Of a DNA stretch of 64,000 nucleotides, positions 38,606 through 47,158 are shown piece by piece. The first letter of the stretch is position 1. Every line of letters starts with the position of its first letter. The notes under the pieces are model-generated. The model saw only the letters and a program-made list of their open reading frames with translations, made no database searches and was not told the DNA's origin. The translations under genes and the position numbers were made by a program. Location of the stretch: assembly GCF_006476605.1 (NCBI RefSeq), contig NZ_ML636801.1, positions 124,001-188,000 of the forward strand, written 5' to 3'. The DNA comes from Brucella gallinifaecis (lineage in GTDB: Bacteria; Pseudomonadota; Alphaproteobacteria; Rhizobiales; Rhizobiaceae).

Positions 38606-41600
38606 AAAAAGGTTTCAATCTTTCTGACTGGGCTTTGAACCATCGTTCGCTGGTGTGGTATTTCATGCTGGTATTTCTGGTGGCGGGTCTTGTTTCCTAT
38701 CTTGATCTGGGGCGTGCTGAAGATCCGGAATTTACCGTCAAGACAATGGTGGTGCAGGCCAACTGGCCGGGCGCATCCATTGATGAGACGATGAATCAGG
38801 TCACAGACCGTATTGAAAAGAAACTCGAAGAGCTGGATACGCTCGATTACACCCGCAGTGTAACGACGCCCGGTAAATCGGTCGTGTTCGTGTTTTTGAA
38901 AGATACGGTGCGCAAGAAACAGGTGACAGATGCCTGGACGCAAGTGCGGCATATGCTCAATGATATCAAGCCTGATTTGCCGGAGGGTGTTTACGGTCCT
39001 TATTACAACGATAAATTCGGCGATGTGTTTGGCAATATCTATGCTTTTACATCCGATGGTTTATCGCTGCGCCAGCTTCGCGATTATGCGGAAGATGTAC
39101 GCACAAAAATCCTGACCATTCCAAATGCCGGCAAGGTTGAGCTGATCGGTGCGCAGAATGAGGCCATCTATCTTGAATTTTCAACCCGGCAGGTGGCGGC
39201 TCTTGGCCTTGATCAGCAGGCGATTCTGAAAGCGCTTCAGGATCAGAACGCCATCACACCTTCAGGTGTCGTGCAAGCCGGGCCGGAGCGTATCAGCGTG
39301 CGGGTGAGCGGCCAGTTTAATTCCGAAGATGATCTGCGTGCGGTTAATTTGCGCGTCAATGACCGTTTTTTCCGCCTGTCGGATGTTGCCACCATCACCC
39401 GTGGCTATGTTGATCCGCCAGCCTCGATTTTTCGTGTCAATGGCGCGGATGCGATAGGGCTTAGTATTGGCATGAAACCAAATGGCAATTTGCTGGAATT
39501 TGGTGCGCAACTTGATGCAATGATGAATGCGGTGAAGGCGGAATTGCCGGTTGGCATAAGTGTTTCCAAAGTTGCTGATCAGCCTGAAGTGGTTCAGGAT
39601 GCCGTATCTGGCTTTACCAAAGCACTTTTTGAAGCGGTTGCGATTGTTTTGGCCGTGAGCTTTATCAGTCTTGGACTGCGGGCCGGTTTTGTGGTGTCGC
39701 TATCGATCCCGCTGGTGCTGGCGATTACCTTCCTTGTGATGTCACTGATGGATATTTCGCTGCAACGGGTGTCACTGGGTGCATTGATCATCTCGCTCGG
39801 GCTTCTGGTCGATGACGCGATGATTGCAGTTGAAATGATGGTGGCGCGGCTTGAGCATGGTGATCCCATCCATAAGGCTGCGACTTATGTTTATTCGCAC
39901 ACGGCATTTCCAATGCTCACAGGTACGCTTGTGACGATTGCTGGTTTTATACCGATTGGTCTTAATTCCAGTCAGGCGGGTGAGTATACTTATACGCTGT
40001 TTGTTGTCATCGCCGTGTCGCTGATTGTGTCGTGGATTGTGGCCGTGTTGTTTGCGCCTTTGCTTGGCGTCACGGTGCTGCCGAAAACAATGAAACGCCA
40101 TTCGGAAAAGCGCAGCCGCTTTTTTGAAACTTTCTCCAGAACGCTGCTTCTGGCGATGCGCTATAAATGGACCACAATCATTGCAACAATTGCACTGTTT
40201 GTCGTTTCCGTTTTCGGAATGGGCTTTGTTGAGCGTCAGTTTTTCCCGCAATCGGACCGTCCTGAACTGGTGATCGACTGGACCTTGCCGCAAAACAGCT
40301 CAATTGCTGATACCAAAGCGCAGATGGAGCGTTTTGAACAGACGGTTCTCAAGGACAATCCCGATATTGAGCATTGGAGCACGTATATCGGGCAGAGTGC
40401 CATCCGCTTTATCCTGTCCTTCGATGTGCAGCCAGCCAACCCCTATTTCGGGCAGATGGTTGTGGTTGCCAAAGATGTTAAAGCGCGTGATCGCCTGAAA
40501 GCAAAATTCGATGAGATTTTGCGTAAAGACTATGTCGGTACAGACACATTCGTGAAGTTTCTGGAGCTTGGCCCGCCGGTTGGCCGTCCTGTGCAATATC
40601 GCATCTCCGGTCCTGATATTCAGCAATTGCGCGGCATCGCGCAGGATTTTGCCGGTATCATGGGTGCCGATAAACGTCTTGGTGTTGTCAGCTATAACTG
40701 GAATGAGCCGGGCCGGGTTGTTCGTGTCGATGTGATGCAGGACAAAGCCCGCAAGCTCGGGATTTCATCAAAGGACATTGCGACGACATTAAATGGCGTT
40801 GTGGGCGGCATTCCGATCACGCAAGTGCGCGATTCCATTTATCTGATTGATGTCATCGTGCGGGCGCAAAAAGACGAACGCGATTCCATCGATACGTTGC
40901 AGAGCCTGCAAATCGCAACAGGCAGTGGTACGTCGGTTCCGCTCGCAGCCATTGCCAATTTCCGCTACGATCTTGAGCAGCCGGTGGTTTATCGTCGTTC
41001 ACGCCTGCCGACCATTACGGTTGCCGCCGGTATCAATGACAAGACAATGCCTGATACAATTGTCAGTGAGTTGCAGCCTGCGGTGAATGGTTTCATCGAA
41101 AACCTGCCAGCGGGCTATTCGATTGTGACAGCCGGTACGGTTGAGGAAAGCGGCAAGAGCCAGGGACCGATTGCGGCCGTGGTGCCGTTGATGCTGTTTG
41201 TGATGGCAACAGTGCTGATGCTGCAATTACAGAGCTTCCAGCGGCTGTTTCTGGTGGTTGCCGTGGCGCCTCTTGGGTTGATCGGCGTTGTTGCAGCGTT
41301 GCTGCCAAGCGGTAAACCGCTTGGTTTTGTAGCAATCCTTGGTGTTTTGGCATTGATCGGAATTCTCATCCGCAATTCGGTCATTTTGATTGTTCAGGTC
41401 GAAGAGCATATAAGTGAGGGCATGCATCCGTGGGATGCAGTCGTGCAGGCAAGCCAGCATCGTATGCGGCCCATTGCATTGACCGCTGCGGCTGCAAGTC
41501 TGGCGCTTATTCCGATTGCACGCGAAGTGTTCTGGGGACCAATGGCCTATGCCATGATGGGCGGGATTATTGCCGGAACAGCGATTACGCTTCTGTTTCT

Positions 41601-41658
41601 GCCAGCACTTTATGTTGCATGGTTTCGCATCAAGGAACCCGAGGTGAAAAACCCATAG
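38602..41658 (+). CDS. RND multidrug efflux transporter permease
   Basis: Resistance-nodulation-division pump of the inner membrane, 1018 residues, with two large periplasmic loops and about 12 membrane segments. Asp404-Asp405 in LLVDDAMIAVEMM are the proton-relay residues of membrane helix 4. The closing RMRPIALTAAAASLALIPIA is characteristic. It is the third gene of a coupled adaptor-adaptor-pump operon. No outer-membrane channel gene is present nearby, so a channel must come from elsewhere. Substrate is unknown. Confidence 0.9.
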   Translation: MKKGFNLSDWALNHRSLVWYFMLVFLVAGLVSYLDLGRAEDPEFTVKTMVVQANWPGASIDETMNQVTDRIEKKLEELDTLDYTRSVTTPGKSVVFVFLKDTVRKKQVTDAWTQVRHMLNDIKPDLPEGVYGPYYNDKFGDVFGNIYAFTSDGLSLRQLRDYAEDVRTKILTIPNAGKVELIGAQNEAIYLEFSTRQVAALGLDQQAILKALQDQNAITPSGVVQAGPERISVRVSGQFNSEDDLRAVNLRVNDRFFRLSDVATITRGYVDPPASIFRVNGADAIGLSIGMKPNGNLLEFGAQLDAMMNAVKAELPVGISVSKVADQPEVVQDAVSGFTKALFEAVAIVLAVSFISLGLRAGFVVSLSIPLVLAITFLVMSLMDISLQRVSLGALIISLGLLVDDAMIAVEMMVARLEHGDPIHKAATYVYSHTAFPMLTGTLVTIAGFIPIGLNSSQAGEYTYTLFVVIAVSLIVSWIVAVLFAPLLGVTVLPKTMKRHSEKRSRFFETFSRTLLLAMRYKWTTIIATIALFVVSVFGMGFVERQFFPQSDRPELVIDWTLPQNSSIADTKAQMERFEQTVLKDNPDIEHWSTYIGQSAIRFILSFDVQPANPYFGQMVVVAKDVKARDRLKAKFDEILRKDYVGTDTFVKFLELGPPVGRPVQYRISGPDIQQLRGIAQDFAGIMGADKRLGVVSYNWNEPGRVVRVDVMQDKARKLGISSKDIATTLNGVVGGIPITQVRDSIYLIDVIVRAQKDERDSIDTLQSLQIATGSGTSVPLAAIANFRYDLEQPVVYRRSRLPTITVAAGINDKTMPDTIVSELQPAVNGFIENLPAGYSIVTAGTVEESGKSQGPIAAVVPLMLFVMATVLMLQLQSFQRLFLVVAVAPLGLIGVVAALLPSGKPLGFVAILGVLALIGILIRNSVILIVQVEEHISEGMHPWDAVVQASQHRMRPIALTAAAASLALIPIAREVFWGPMAYAMMGGIIAGTAITLLFLPALYVAWFRIKEPEVKNP

Positions 41659-41816
41659 GCAAAATGCATCCTTATCTGAGCGGATTATGATCTTTATGCA
41701 TTATCGACTTGATAGCGCAATCCGGTCAGTGCATTACGCATTCTGGCATGGTTGGCGCTGTACCGTATACTAGAAGTGACGGTGTGGTTGCGCTTGCGTA
41801 ATAGAGGAAGTTCCTG

Positions 41817-42701
41817 ATGCATAATTTTGTCCTGACCGTCACCTGCAAATCCACACGTGGTATTGTTGCTGCCATTTCGGGTTATCTTGCGGGCAGGGGG
41901 TGCAACATCATCGACAGTGCCCAGTTTGATGATCTGGACACTGGTCGTTTTTTTATGCGTGTCAGCTTCATTTCCGAAGATGGTGAGGCGCTTGAGGTGT
42001 TGCGTGAAGGATTTGGTCCGGTCGCGGCACCGTTTGAAATGGATTTTGATTTCCACGATAATGCCCATCGTACCAAGACGCTGTTGATGGTGTCGCGCTT
42101 TGGTCATTGTCTCAATGATCTGCTCTATCGCTGGAAAATCGGTGCTCTGCCAATTGATATTGTCGGCGTCGTCTCGAACCATTTTGATTATCAGAAAGTT
42201 GTCGTCAATCACGACATTCCCTTCCATCATATTGCCGTGACCAAGGCCAATAAGCCGGAAGCAGAGCAGCATTTAATGGATATTGTCGAGAATACGGGCA
42301 CAGAACTGGTTGTGCTTGCACGTTACATGCAGGTTCTGTCTGATCAGCTTTGCCAGAAAATGTCAGGCAGGATCATCAATATTCATCACTCGTTCCTGCC
42401 GTCCTTCAAGGGTGCAAACCCTTACAAGCAGGCCTATGAACGTGGCGTGAAACTGATCGGTGCAACAGCCCATTACGTGACTGCGGCTCTCGATGAAGGT
42501 CCGATTATCGAGCAGGATGTGGCACGGGTGACGCATGCGCAAAGCGCAGCAGATTATGTGTCGATTGGCCGTGATGTTGAAGCGCAGGTACTGGCCCGCG
42601 CCGTTCACGCCCATATTCATCACCGTTCATTCCTGAACGGCAACCGCACCGTCGTCTTCCCGGCGTCACCCGGGTCGTTCGCCTCCGAACGCATGGGCTG
42701 A
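41817..42701 (+). CDS. purU: Formyltetrahydrofolate deformylase
   Basis: PurU, 294 residues: an N-terminal ACT domain (about 1-80, VTCKSTRGIVAAISGYLAG) and a C-terminal formyltransferase-fold domain with NIHHSFLPSFKGANPYKQAYERG holding the catalytic Asn and His, then GATAHYVT and DEGPIIEQD. It hydrolyses 10-formyl-THF to formate and THF, balancing one-carbon pools. GAGGAAG is seven bases before the ATG. The 158 bases upstream hold no gene that I can see. Confidence 0.93.
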   Translation: MHNFVLTVTCKSTRGIVAAISGYLAGRGCNIIDSAQFDDLDTGRFFMRVSFISEDGEALEVLREGFGPVAAPFEMDFDFHDNAHRTKTLLMVSRFGHCLNDLLYRWKIGALPIDIVGVVSNHFDYQKVVVNHDIPFHHIAVTKANKPEAEQHLMDIVENTGTELVVLARYMQVLSDQLCQKMSGRIINIHHSFLPSFKGANPYKQAYERGVKLIGATAHYVTAALDEGPIIEQDVARVTHAQSAADYVSIGRDVEAQVLARAVHAHIHHRSFLNGNRTVVFPASPGSFASERMG

Positions 42702-42704
42702 TCG

Positions 42705-42848
42705 ACCAGTCGATATTTACGCACTGACGGCCTGCAAATGACGCCTCTCTGCGCTTCCGGTGCTCATGTACCCAAAAGTACACTCCGCTCCGGTTCTCGA
42801 GAGATCACCATTTTCGCCGCGTCATTGCAAAAATCTCAACCAGTCGAT
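42705..42848. repeat. Palindromic repeat family R3, copy 1
   Basis: The core from 42731 to 42818 matches 56584-56670, including TGCTCATGTACCCAAAAGTA and ATCACCATTTTCGCC. It can fold on TGTAC...GTACA. A 10-base direct repeat ACCAGTCGAT stands at both outer edges (42705-42714 and 42839-42848), like a target duplication. It starts 4 bases after the purU stop. Confidence 0.7.
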
Positions 42849-42862
42849 GCATTGCGGCTTAT

Positions 42863-42897
42863 AAAAGAAAACCCCGTTTTTGACGGGGTTTTCTTTT
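42863..42897. terminator. Bidirectional terminator between purU and amaB
   Basis: AAAAGAAAACCCCGT and ACGGGGTTTTCTTTT form a perfect 15-bp stem with a 5-base loop. A-rich and T-rich arms make it work in both directions between the convergent genes. Confidence 0.9.
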
Positions 42898-42915
42898 GAT
42901 CTATCGTGAGATCGA

Positions 42916-44448
42916 TCAGTCGATGTCGAAGGAAACGCCCTGTGCCAGTGGCAGAGCTTTTGAGAAGTTGATGGTGTTGGTTGCACGGCGCATATAGCCC
43001 TTCCATGCATCCGAACCCGATTCACGGCCACCGCCGGTTTCCTTTTCGCCGCCAAATGCGCCGCCGATTTCAGCACCCGAAGTGCCGATATTGACGTTTG
43101 CAATGCCGCAATCCGAACCTTCAACCGAAAGGAAGCGTTCTGCTTCCTGCAGATTGAGTGTGAAGATCGACGAGGACAGACCGGCGCCAACTTCGTTATG
43201 GCTCGCCAGAACATCGTCGAAGTCGGAATATTTCATGACATAGAGGATCGGTGCGAAGGTTTCTTCGAGGACCGGGCCTGTCTGTTTTGGCATTTCAACG
43301 ATAGCCGGGCGCACATAATAAGCGTTTTCGTAGCCAGTATCGACACGTTCGCCGCCCTGTACCTTGCCGCCATGAGCGGCTGCTTCTTTGAGTGCCTTCT
43401 GCATGTTGTCGAAAGCAGCCTTGTCGATCAATGGACCGACCAGAGCTGTGGTTTCGAGGGGTGAGCCGACGGTAACACTGGCATAGGCTTTTTGCAGGCG
43501 CGGAACGAGTGCGTCATAAACGCTTTCATGTACGAAAAGACGACGCTGCGTGGTGCAGCGCTGGCCAGCAGTGCCCATTGCGCCAAAAGCAATCGCACGC
43601 AGTGCCATGTCGAGATCTGCCGATGGGCAGACGATGCTTGCATTATTGCCGCCAAGTTCGAGAATTGCGCGAGCAAAACGCTTTGCAAGGCGTGGGCCAA
43701 CTTCACGGCCCATACGGGTCGAGCCAGTTGCCGACACAAGGGGAACCTTCGGGCTGTCGACAAGAACTTCTCCCACTTCACGATCGCCGAGCAGCAGCAG
43801 CGAAATGCCTTCCGGTGCTTCGCCGAAACGCTTGAGCGCACGCTGGAAGATCGCATCGCAGGCAAGAGCGGTAAGCAGGGTCTTTTCTGAAGGCTTCCAG
43901 ACAACCGAGTTGCCGCAGACAATTGCCAGAGCCGTATTCCACGACCATACAGCAACGGGGAAGTTGAAAGCTGTGATAACACCGACAACGCCAAGCGGGT
44001 GCCAGGTTTCCATCATGCGATGGCCAGCGCGTTCGGTTGCGATGGTGAGACCGTAAAGCTGGCGCGAAAGACCAACCGCGAAATCACAGATGTCGATCAT
44101 TTCCTGCACTTCGCCAAGGCCTTCCGAAGGAATCTTGCCTGCTTCGATTGAAACAAGACGGCCAAGATATTCCTTGGAAGCGCGGAGTTCTTCGCCAAGA
44201 AGACGGATCAGTTCGCCACGCTTTGGAGCCGGAACAGTGCGCCATGCGCGAAAAGCTTGATCAGCCTTGTCGATGATCTTGACGGCATCATCCTTGCTGT
44301 GGGTCTTGATCGAAGCGATCTGTTCACCGGAGACAGGGCTGAAGCCAGCCAGATCGCCCGACGTGTAAAGAGCTGCGTCAACGCCAAGCTTTGAAAGCAG
44401 CTCGGTTGCTTCCTTTTTCACGTCGAGTTTTTTAACAGCGGTGTTCAT
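42916..44448 (-). CDS. amaB: L-aminoadipate-semialdehyde (piperideine-6-carboxylate) dehydrogenase
   Basis: Aldehyde dehydrogenase of the ALDH7/AMADH group, 510 residues, oxidising aminoadipate semialdehyde (from piperideine-6-carboxylate) to 2-aminoadipate in lysine/pipecolate breakdown. Catalytic Cys298 lies in GTAGQRCTTQ and general-base Glu264 in LELGGNN. The ALDH7-type C-terminus FGGEKETGGGRESGSDAWK is clear. The assignment is supported by hglS upstream on the same strand and by amaA and a LysR gene across the divergent region. Confidence 0.88.
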   Translation of the reverse strand: MNTAVKKLDVKKEATELLSKLGVDAALYTSGDLAGFSPVSGEQIASIKTHSKDDAVKIIDKADQAFRAWRTVPAPKRGELIRLLGEELRASKEYLGRLVSIEAGKIPSEGLGEVQEMIDICDFAVGLSRQLYGLTIATERAGHRMMETWHPLGVVGVITAFNFPVAVWSWNTALAIVCGNSVVWKPSEKTLLTALACDAIFQRALKRFGEAPEGISLLLLGDREVGEVLVDSPKVPLVSATGSTRMGREVGPRLAKRFARAILELGGNNASIVCPSADLDMALRAIAFGAMGTAGQRCTTQRRLFVHESVYDALVPRLQKAYASVTVGSPLETTALVGPLIDKAAFDNMQKALKEAAAHGGKVQGGERVDTGYENAYYVRPAIVEMPKQTGPVLEETFAPILYVMKYSDFDDVLASHNEVGAGLSSSIFTLNLQEAERFLSVEGSDCGIANVNIGTSGAEIGGAFGGEKETGGGRESGSDAWKGYMRRATNTINFSKALPLAQGVSFDID

Positions 44449-44474
44449 ATTTATCCTCTTAGCCTGTCTTAATC

Positions 44475-44520
44475 ACGAGAGCAGTTTAAATCAGTGCGAT
44501 TTCGTAGTTACTGCTCTCGT
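44475..44520. promoter_or_regulatory. 11-bp inverted repeat upstream of amaB
   Basis: ACGAGAGCAGT and ACTGCTCTCGT are exact inverted copies 24 bases apart in the 131-base gap between hglS and amaB. They may be the left part of the repeat that follows, or an mRNA hairpin between the two operon genes. Confidence 0.4.
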
Positions 44521-44582
44521 TGTTTATATTTACGCATTGTCCGACGCAAAACCGCTTCGCACTTTTGCTGGAAATGCTTTTA
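44521..44582. repeat. Degenerate repeat related to family R1
   Basis: TTACGCATTGTCCGACGCAA, AACCGCTTCGCACTTTTGCT and GGAAATGCT follow the same order as the R1 right part. I recall this variant as common between Ochrobactrum genes. Its edge TTTTA supplies the stop codon of hglS (44580-44582). Confidence 0.6.
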
Positions 44583-45980
44583 TTCCGCTGCTTCAAGACC
44601 GCTCAGGCGGGCTTTTACAGCTTCAATGGAGCAGCGTTCGATGCGGGCATAATGCTCGAATTCATTAAGAACCTTTGCGCCAAGGTCTTCCTCGAAACGC
44701 TTCTGGTTCGGGCTTTCCACAAAGTCCTGTGTGTCATCATCGCCCAGATTTGACTGGAAGATACCAGCAGCACTGACCGGCAGGAAGTCTTCATAGATGA
44801 TCGGATCGAACTGGACCGCGCCGCCTTCGATCAGGGTCTCAATATCGGTACCGGGTTTGAAAGCTGCAAGACGTGCAGCATCTTTCAGCGAATAGGCGAA
44901 ATAGCCAAGACCCTCTTCGCGAATTTTAGCCCATGTATCCGGGAAAGCGGCGAAGGTGTCGCTCAATGCTTTCATATATTCAGCCGCGTTTGAACCATCG
45001 GGGGCCGGACGGGCAATTGCTCGCGTGTCGTTGAGCAGCTTGTCGTAGAGTGCGCGGCCTTTTGGCGTGAGCGCTATACCGCGCTGTTCGATTTCACCAA
45101 AACGGGCCGTGTGCGAGCCGGGGGTCCAGCTGCCGTCACTATTGACGAATGAGACTTCTTCTTCCAGTGCCTTGAACGATGTCTGGCGCAGAAGGATCGG
45201 GCATTTGCGGGTTGGCGGACCTTCGACAACAGCCTTCGGGTTGATACCACGATCCGGCATCTGAACCTGCACGGCATCAATATCGAGCGTGCGTGGTGTC
45301 AGGTGGTTGATGTGCGGACCCTTGAAGGAGACAACATCGGCAATCAGCCGATGCGCATCGTGGAGGCGATGATACAGATCGGCACTGACATTGGCATGAT
45401 CGTGCCAGCGGAACGTCTCTAACACTTCTGCGACGAAGGTCTTTGCGTCTGTTTCATCAAGGCCGCCATTGGCTTCTGCCTTCTCGACAAGTGCGATTGC
45501 GCCGGGCGTGAATATCCGGCGCTTTGCGAGTACTGCTTCCGATTCTTCGCGCAGCTTCTTATCCGAAATCAGATCAAGACGCAGGAGAGAGGTGAAAACA
45601 CGGAACGGATTGTGCTTGAGTGCGCTATCCTCAATCGGACGGAATGCCGTTGAATGAACAGGCACACCGGCAGCGCTCAGATCGTAATAGCCGACCGGAA
45701 ACATGCCCATGACCGAGAAAACACGGCGCATCATCGACAGCTCTGCGGCGGTGCCAAGCCGGATTGCTCCGTGACGTTCTTCGGAAATACGTTCAAGTGA
45801 ATCGGTTTCCGTCAGGCGCTCATAAAGATGCTTGTCGTCTTTGAGAACTTTTGCGTTCACGTCCGAGACAAGTTCCATCAATGTGCCGTAAGCAGGCACT
45901 TCTTCCTTATACATGGCCGACATTGCTGCCGAAAAGGCAGAGCGAATGGCGTCTGGCGAAACGAATTTCTGCTTATTCAT
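44580..45980 (-). CDS. hglS: 2-oxoadipate dioxygenase/decarboxylase (VOC, DUF1338)
   Basis: HglS-type Fe(II) enzyme of the DUF1338/VOC fold, 466 residues. In Pseudomonas putida HglS converts 2-oxoadipate to D-2-hydroxyglutarate in D-lysine/pipecolate catabolism. Histidine-rich candidates for metal binding are in FRWHDHANVSADLYHRLHDA and GPHINHLTPRTLDID. It precedes amaB on the same strand and diverges from a LysR regulator. The transaminase that would make 2-oxoadipate from aminoadipate is not adjacent. Confidence 0.85.
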   Translation of the reverse strand: MNKQKFVSPDAIRSAFSAAMSAMYKEEVPAYGTLMELVSDVNAKVLKDDKHLYERLTETDSLERISEERHGAIRLGTAAELSMMRRVFSVMGMFPVGYYDLSAAGVPVHSTAFRPIEDSALKHNPFRVFTSLLRLDLISDKKLREESEAVLAKRRIFTPGAIALVEKAEANGGLDETDAKTFVAEVLETFRWHDHANVSADLYHRLHDAHRLIADVVSFKGPHINHLTPRTLDIDAVQVQMPDRGINPKAVVEGPPTRKCPILLRQTSFKALEEEVSFVNSDGSWTPGSHTARFGEIEQRGIALTPKGRALYDKLLNDTRAIARPAPDGSNAAEYMKALSDTFAAFPDTWAKIREEGLGYFAYSLKDAARLAAFKPGTDIETLIEGGAVQFDPIIYEDFLPVSAAGIFQSNLGDDDTQDFVESPNQKRFEEDLGAKVLNEFEHYARIERCSIEAVKARLSGLEAAE

Positions 45981-46053
45981 TGCGAAGGCTTCCGTAGAAG
46001 TTGGATGGTCTGCTTAGGGGCATGTCTGAAAATAAAAACATACCGTCATTATG

Positions 46054-46068
46054 ATGATTATGTATCAT
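46054..46068. promoter_or_regulatory. Candidate LysR binding site
   Basis: ATGAT-TATGT-ATCAT in the 146-base hglS-LysR divergent region is a 15-base inverted repeat containing T-N11-A, the usual LysR box form. It lies 59 bases before the regulator start. Confidence 0.5.
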
Positions 46069-46126
46069 ATCAGCCGATTTGCCGTTATGATTGCGACGAA
46101 CGCAACTATGTTAATGCGAGATTGGA

Positions 46127-47038
46127 ATGAAGCTTAGCAGGAGACTGATCCCCGACATTGCCACTTTACAGGCATTTGAATGTGCGGCCCGGCATGGCAG
46201 TTTCACGCAAGCCGCCAATGAACTTAATCTTACACAGAGTGCTGTCAGCCGTCAGATCAAGGATCTCGAAAGCCAGCTTGGGGTCTTGTTATTTGAGCGT
46301 ATTCGTCAGCGCATTCTTTTGTCTGATGCAGGGCGCAAGTTTCTGCCGGAAGTGCGGCGTCTGCTCCACCAGACCGAAGACACGATGCTGCGTGCCATGG
46401 CCTCGGCACAGTCGACATCCTCATTCAGTGTGGCGACGCTACCGACATTCGGCACGCGCTGGCTGATGCCGCGGATTCCTGATTTTGTTGAAAAACATCC
46501 TGGAATTGCCATCAATGTGGCTTCGCGTTCCGGCGTTTTTGACTTTGAAGAACAGCCATTCGATCTTGCTATTCATTATGGCCAGCCCGTCTGGGCCCAT
46601 GCGACCTGCACGTTTTTGTGTTCGGAAGTGATTGTGCCTGTTGCAAATCCGGCTTTTCTTAAAGCACGCCATCCGGCAAGCCCGGAAGAGCTGGAAAATG
46701 AGCCATTATTGCATCTGGCGACGCGGCCTAAAATGTGGGCGCAATGGTTTGAAAGCTGCGGTGTTGAAGGCAAGTCCGCTTATCGGGGGCATCGTTTCGA
46801 TCAGTTTTCGATGGTAATCGGGGCCGCTCTTGCAGGTCTTGGTTTTGCATTGCTGCCGCTTTATCTGATTGAACAGGAATTGCGCAATGGTGAGCTGGTC
46901 ATGTTGTTTGAGCAGCCAATGCGGACCGAGAATGATTATTATCTGGTGGTGCCCGAAGGCAAGCTTGAGAACCCGCTGACGCAGGTTTTCTGCCAGTGGA
47001 TTGCGGGCCAGGTTGGCAATGCTGTAACTCAGGGTTAG
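46127..47038 (+). CDS. LysR family regulator (GcvA-like) of the pipecolate cluster
   Basis: 303-residue LysR protein. The N-terminal helix-turn-helix covers about residues 10-65 (FECAARHGSFTQAANELNLT...AVSRQIKDLE) and the rest is the ligand-binding domain, closest in style to GcvA. It is divergent from hglS-amaB and lies ahead of amaA in the same direction, so it probably controls both. The inducer may be pipecolate, lysine or aminoadipate; sequence does not decide. Confidence 0.87.
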   Translation: MKLSRRLIPDIATLQAFECAARHGSFTQAANELNLTQSAVSRQIKDLESQLGVLLFERIRQRILLSDAGRKFLPEVRRLLHQTEDTMLRAMASAQSTSSFSVATLPTFGTRWLMPRIPDFVEKHPGIAINVASRSGVFDFEEQPFDLAIHYGQPVWAHATCTFLCSEVIVPVANPAFLKARHPASPEELENEPLLHLATRPKMWAQWFESCGVEGKSAYRGHRFDQFSMVIGAALAGLGFALLPLYLIEQELRNGELVMLFEQPMRTENDYYLVVPEGKLENPLTQVFCQWIAGQVGNAVTQG

Positions 47039-47158
47039 TTCATTCCCATTCGGCATGAATTGTTGCCGAAATATTGCTGTTCTTGAAGCTTCCGGTGCAT
47101 GAAATAGCATGGGCGGTAAAAGCCGTCTGTTTTCCACTATTTAAAATGGTTGCTTTCA

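Noticed and set aside
41659-41816. Riboswitch or regulatory RNA ahead of purU
   Set aside because: No conserved riboswitch core or strong hairpin could be recognised by eye.
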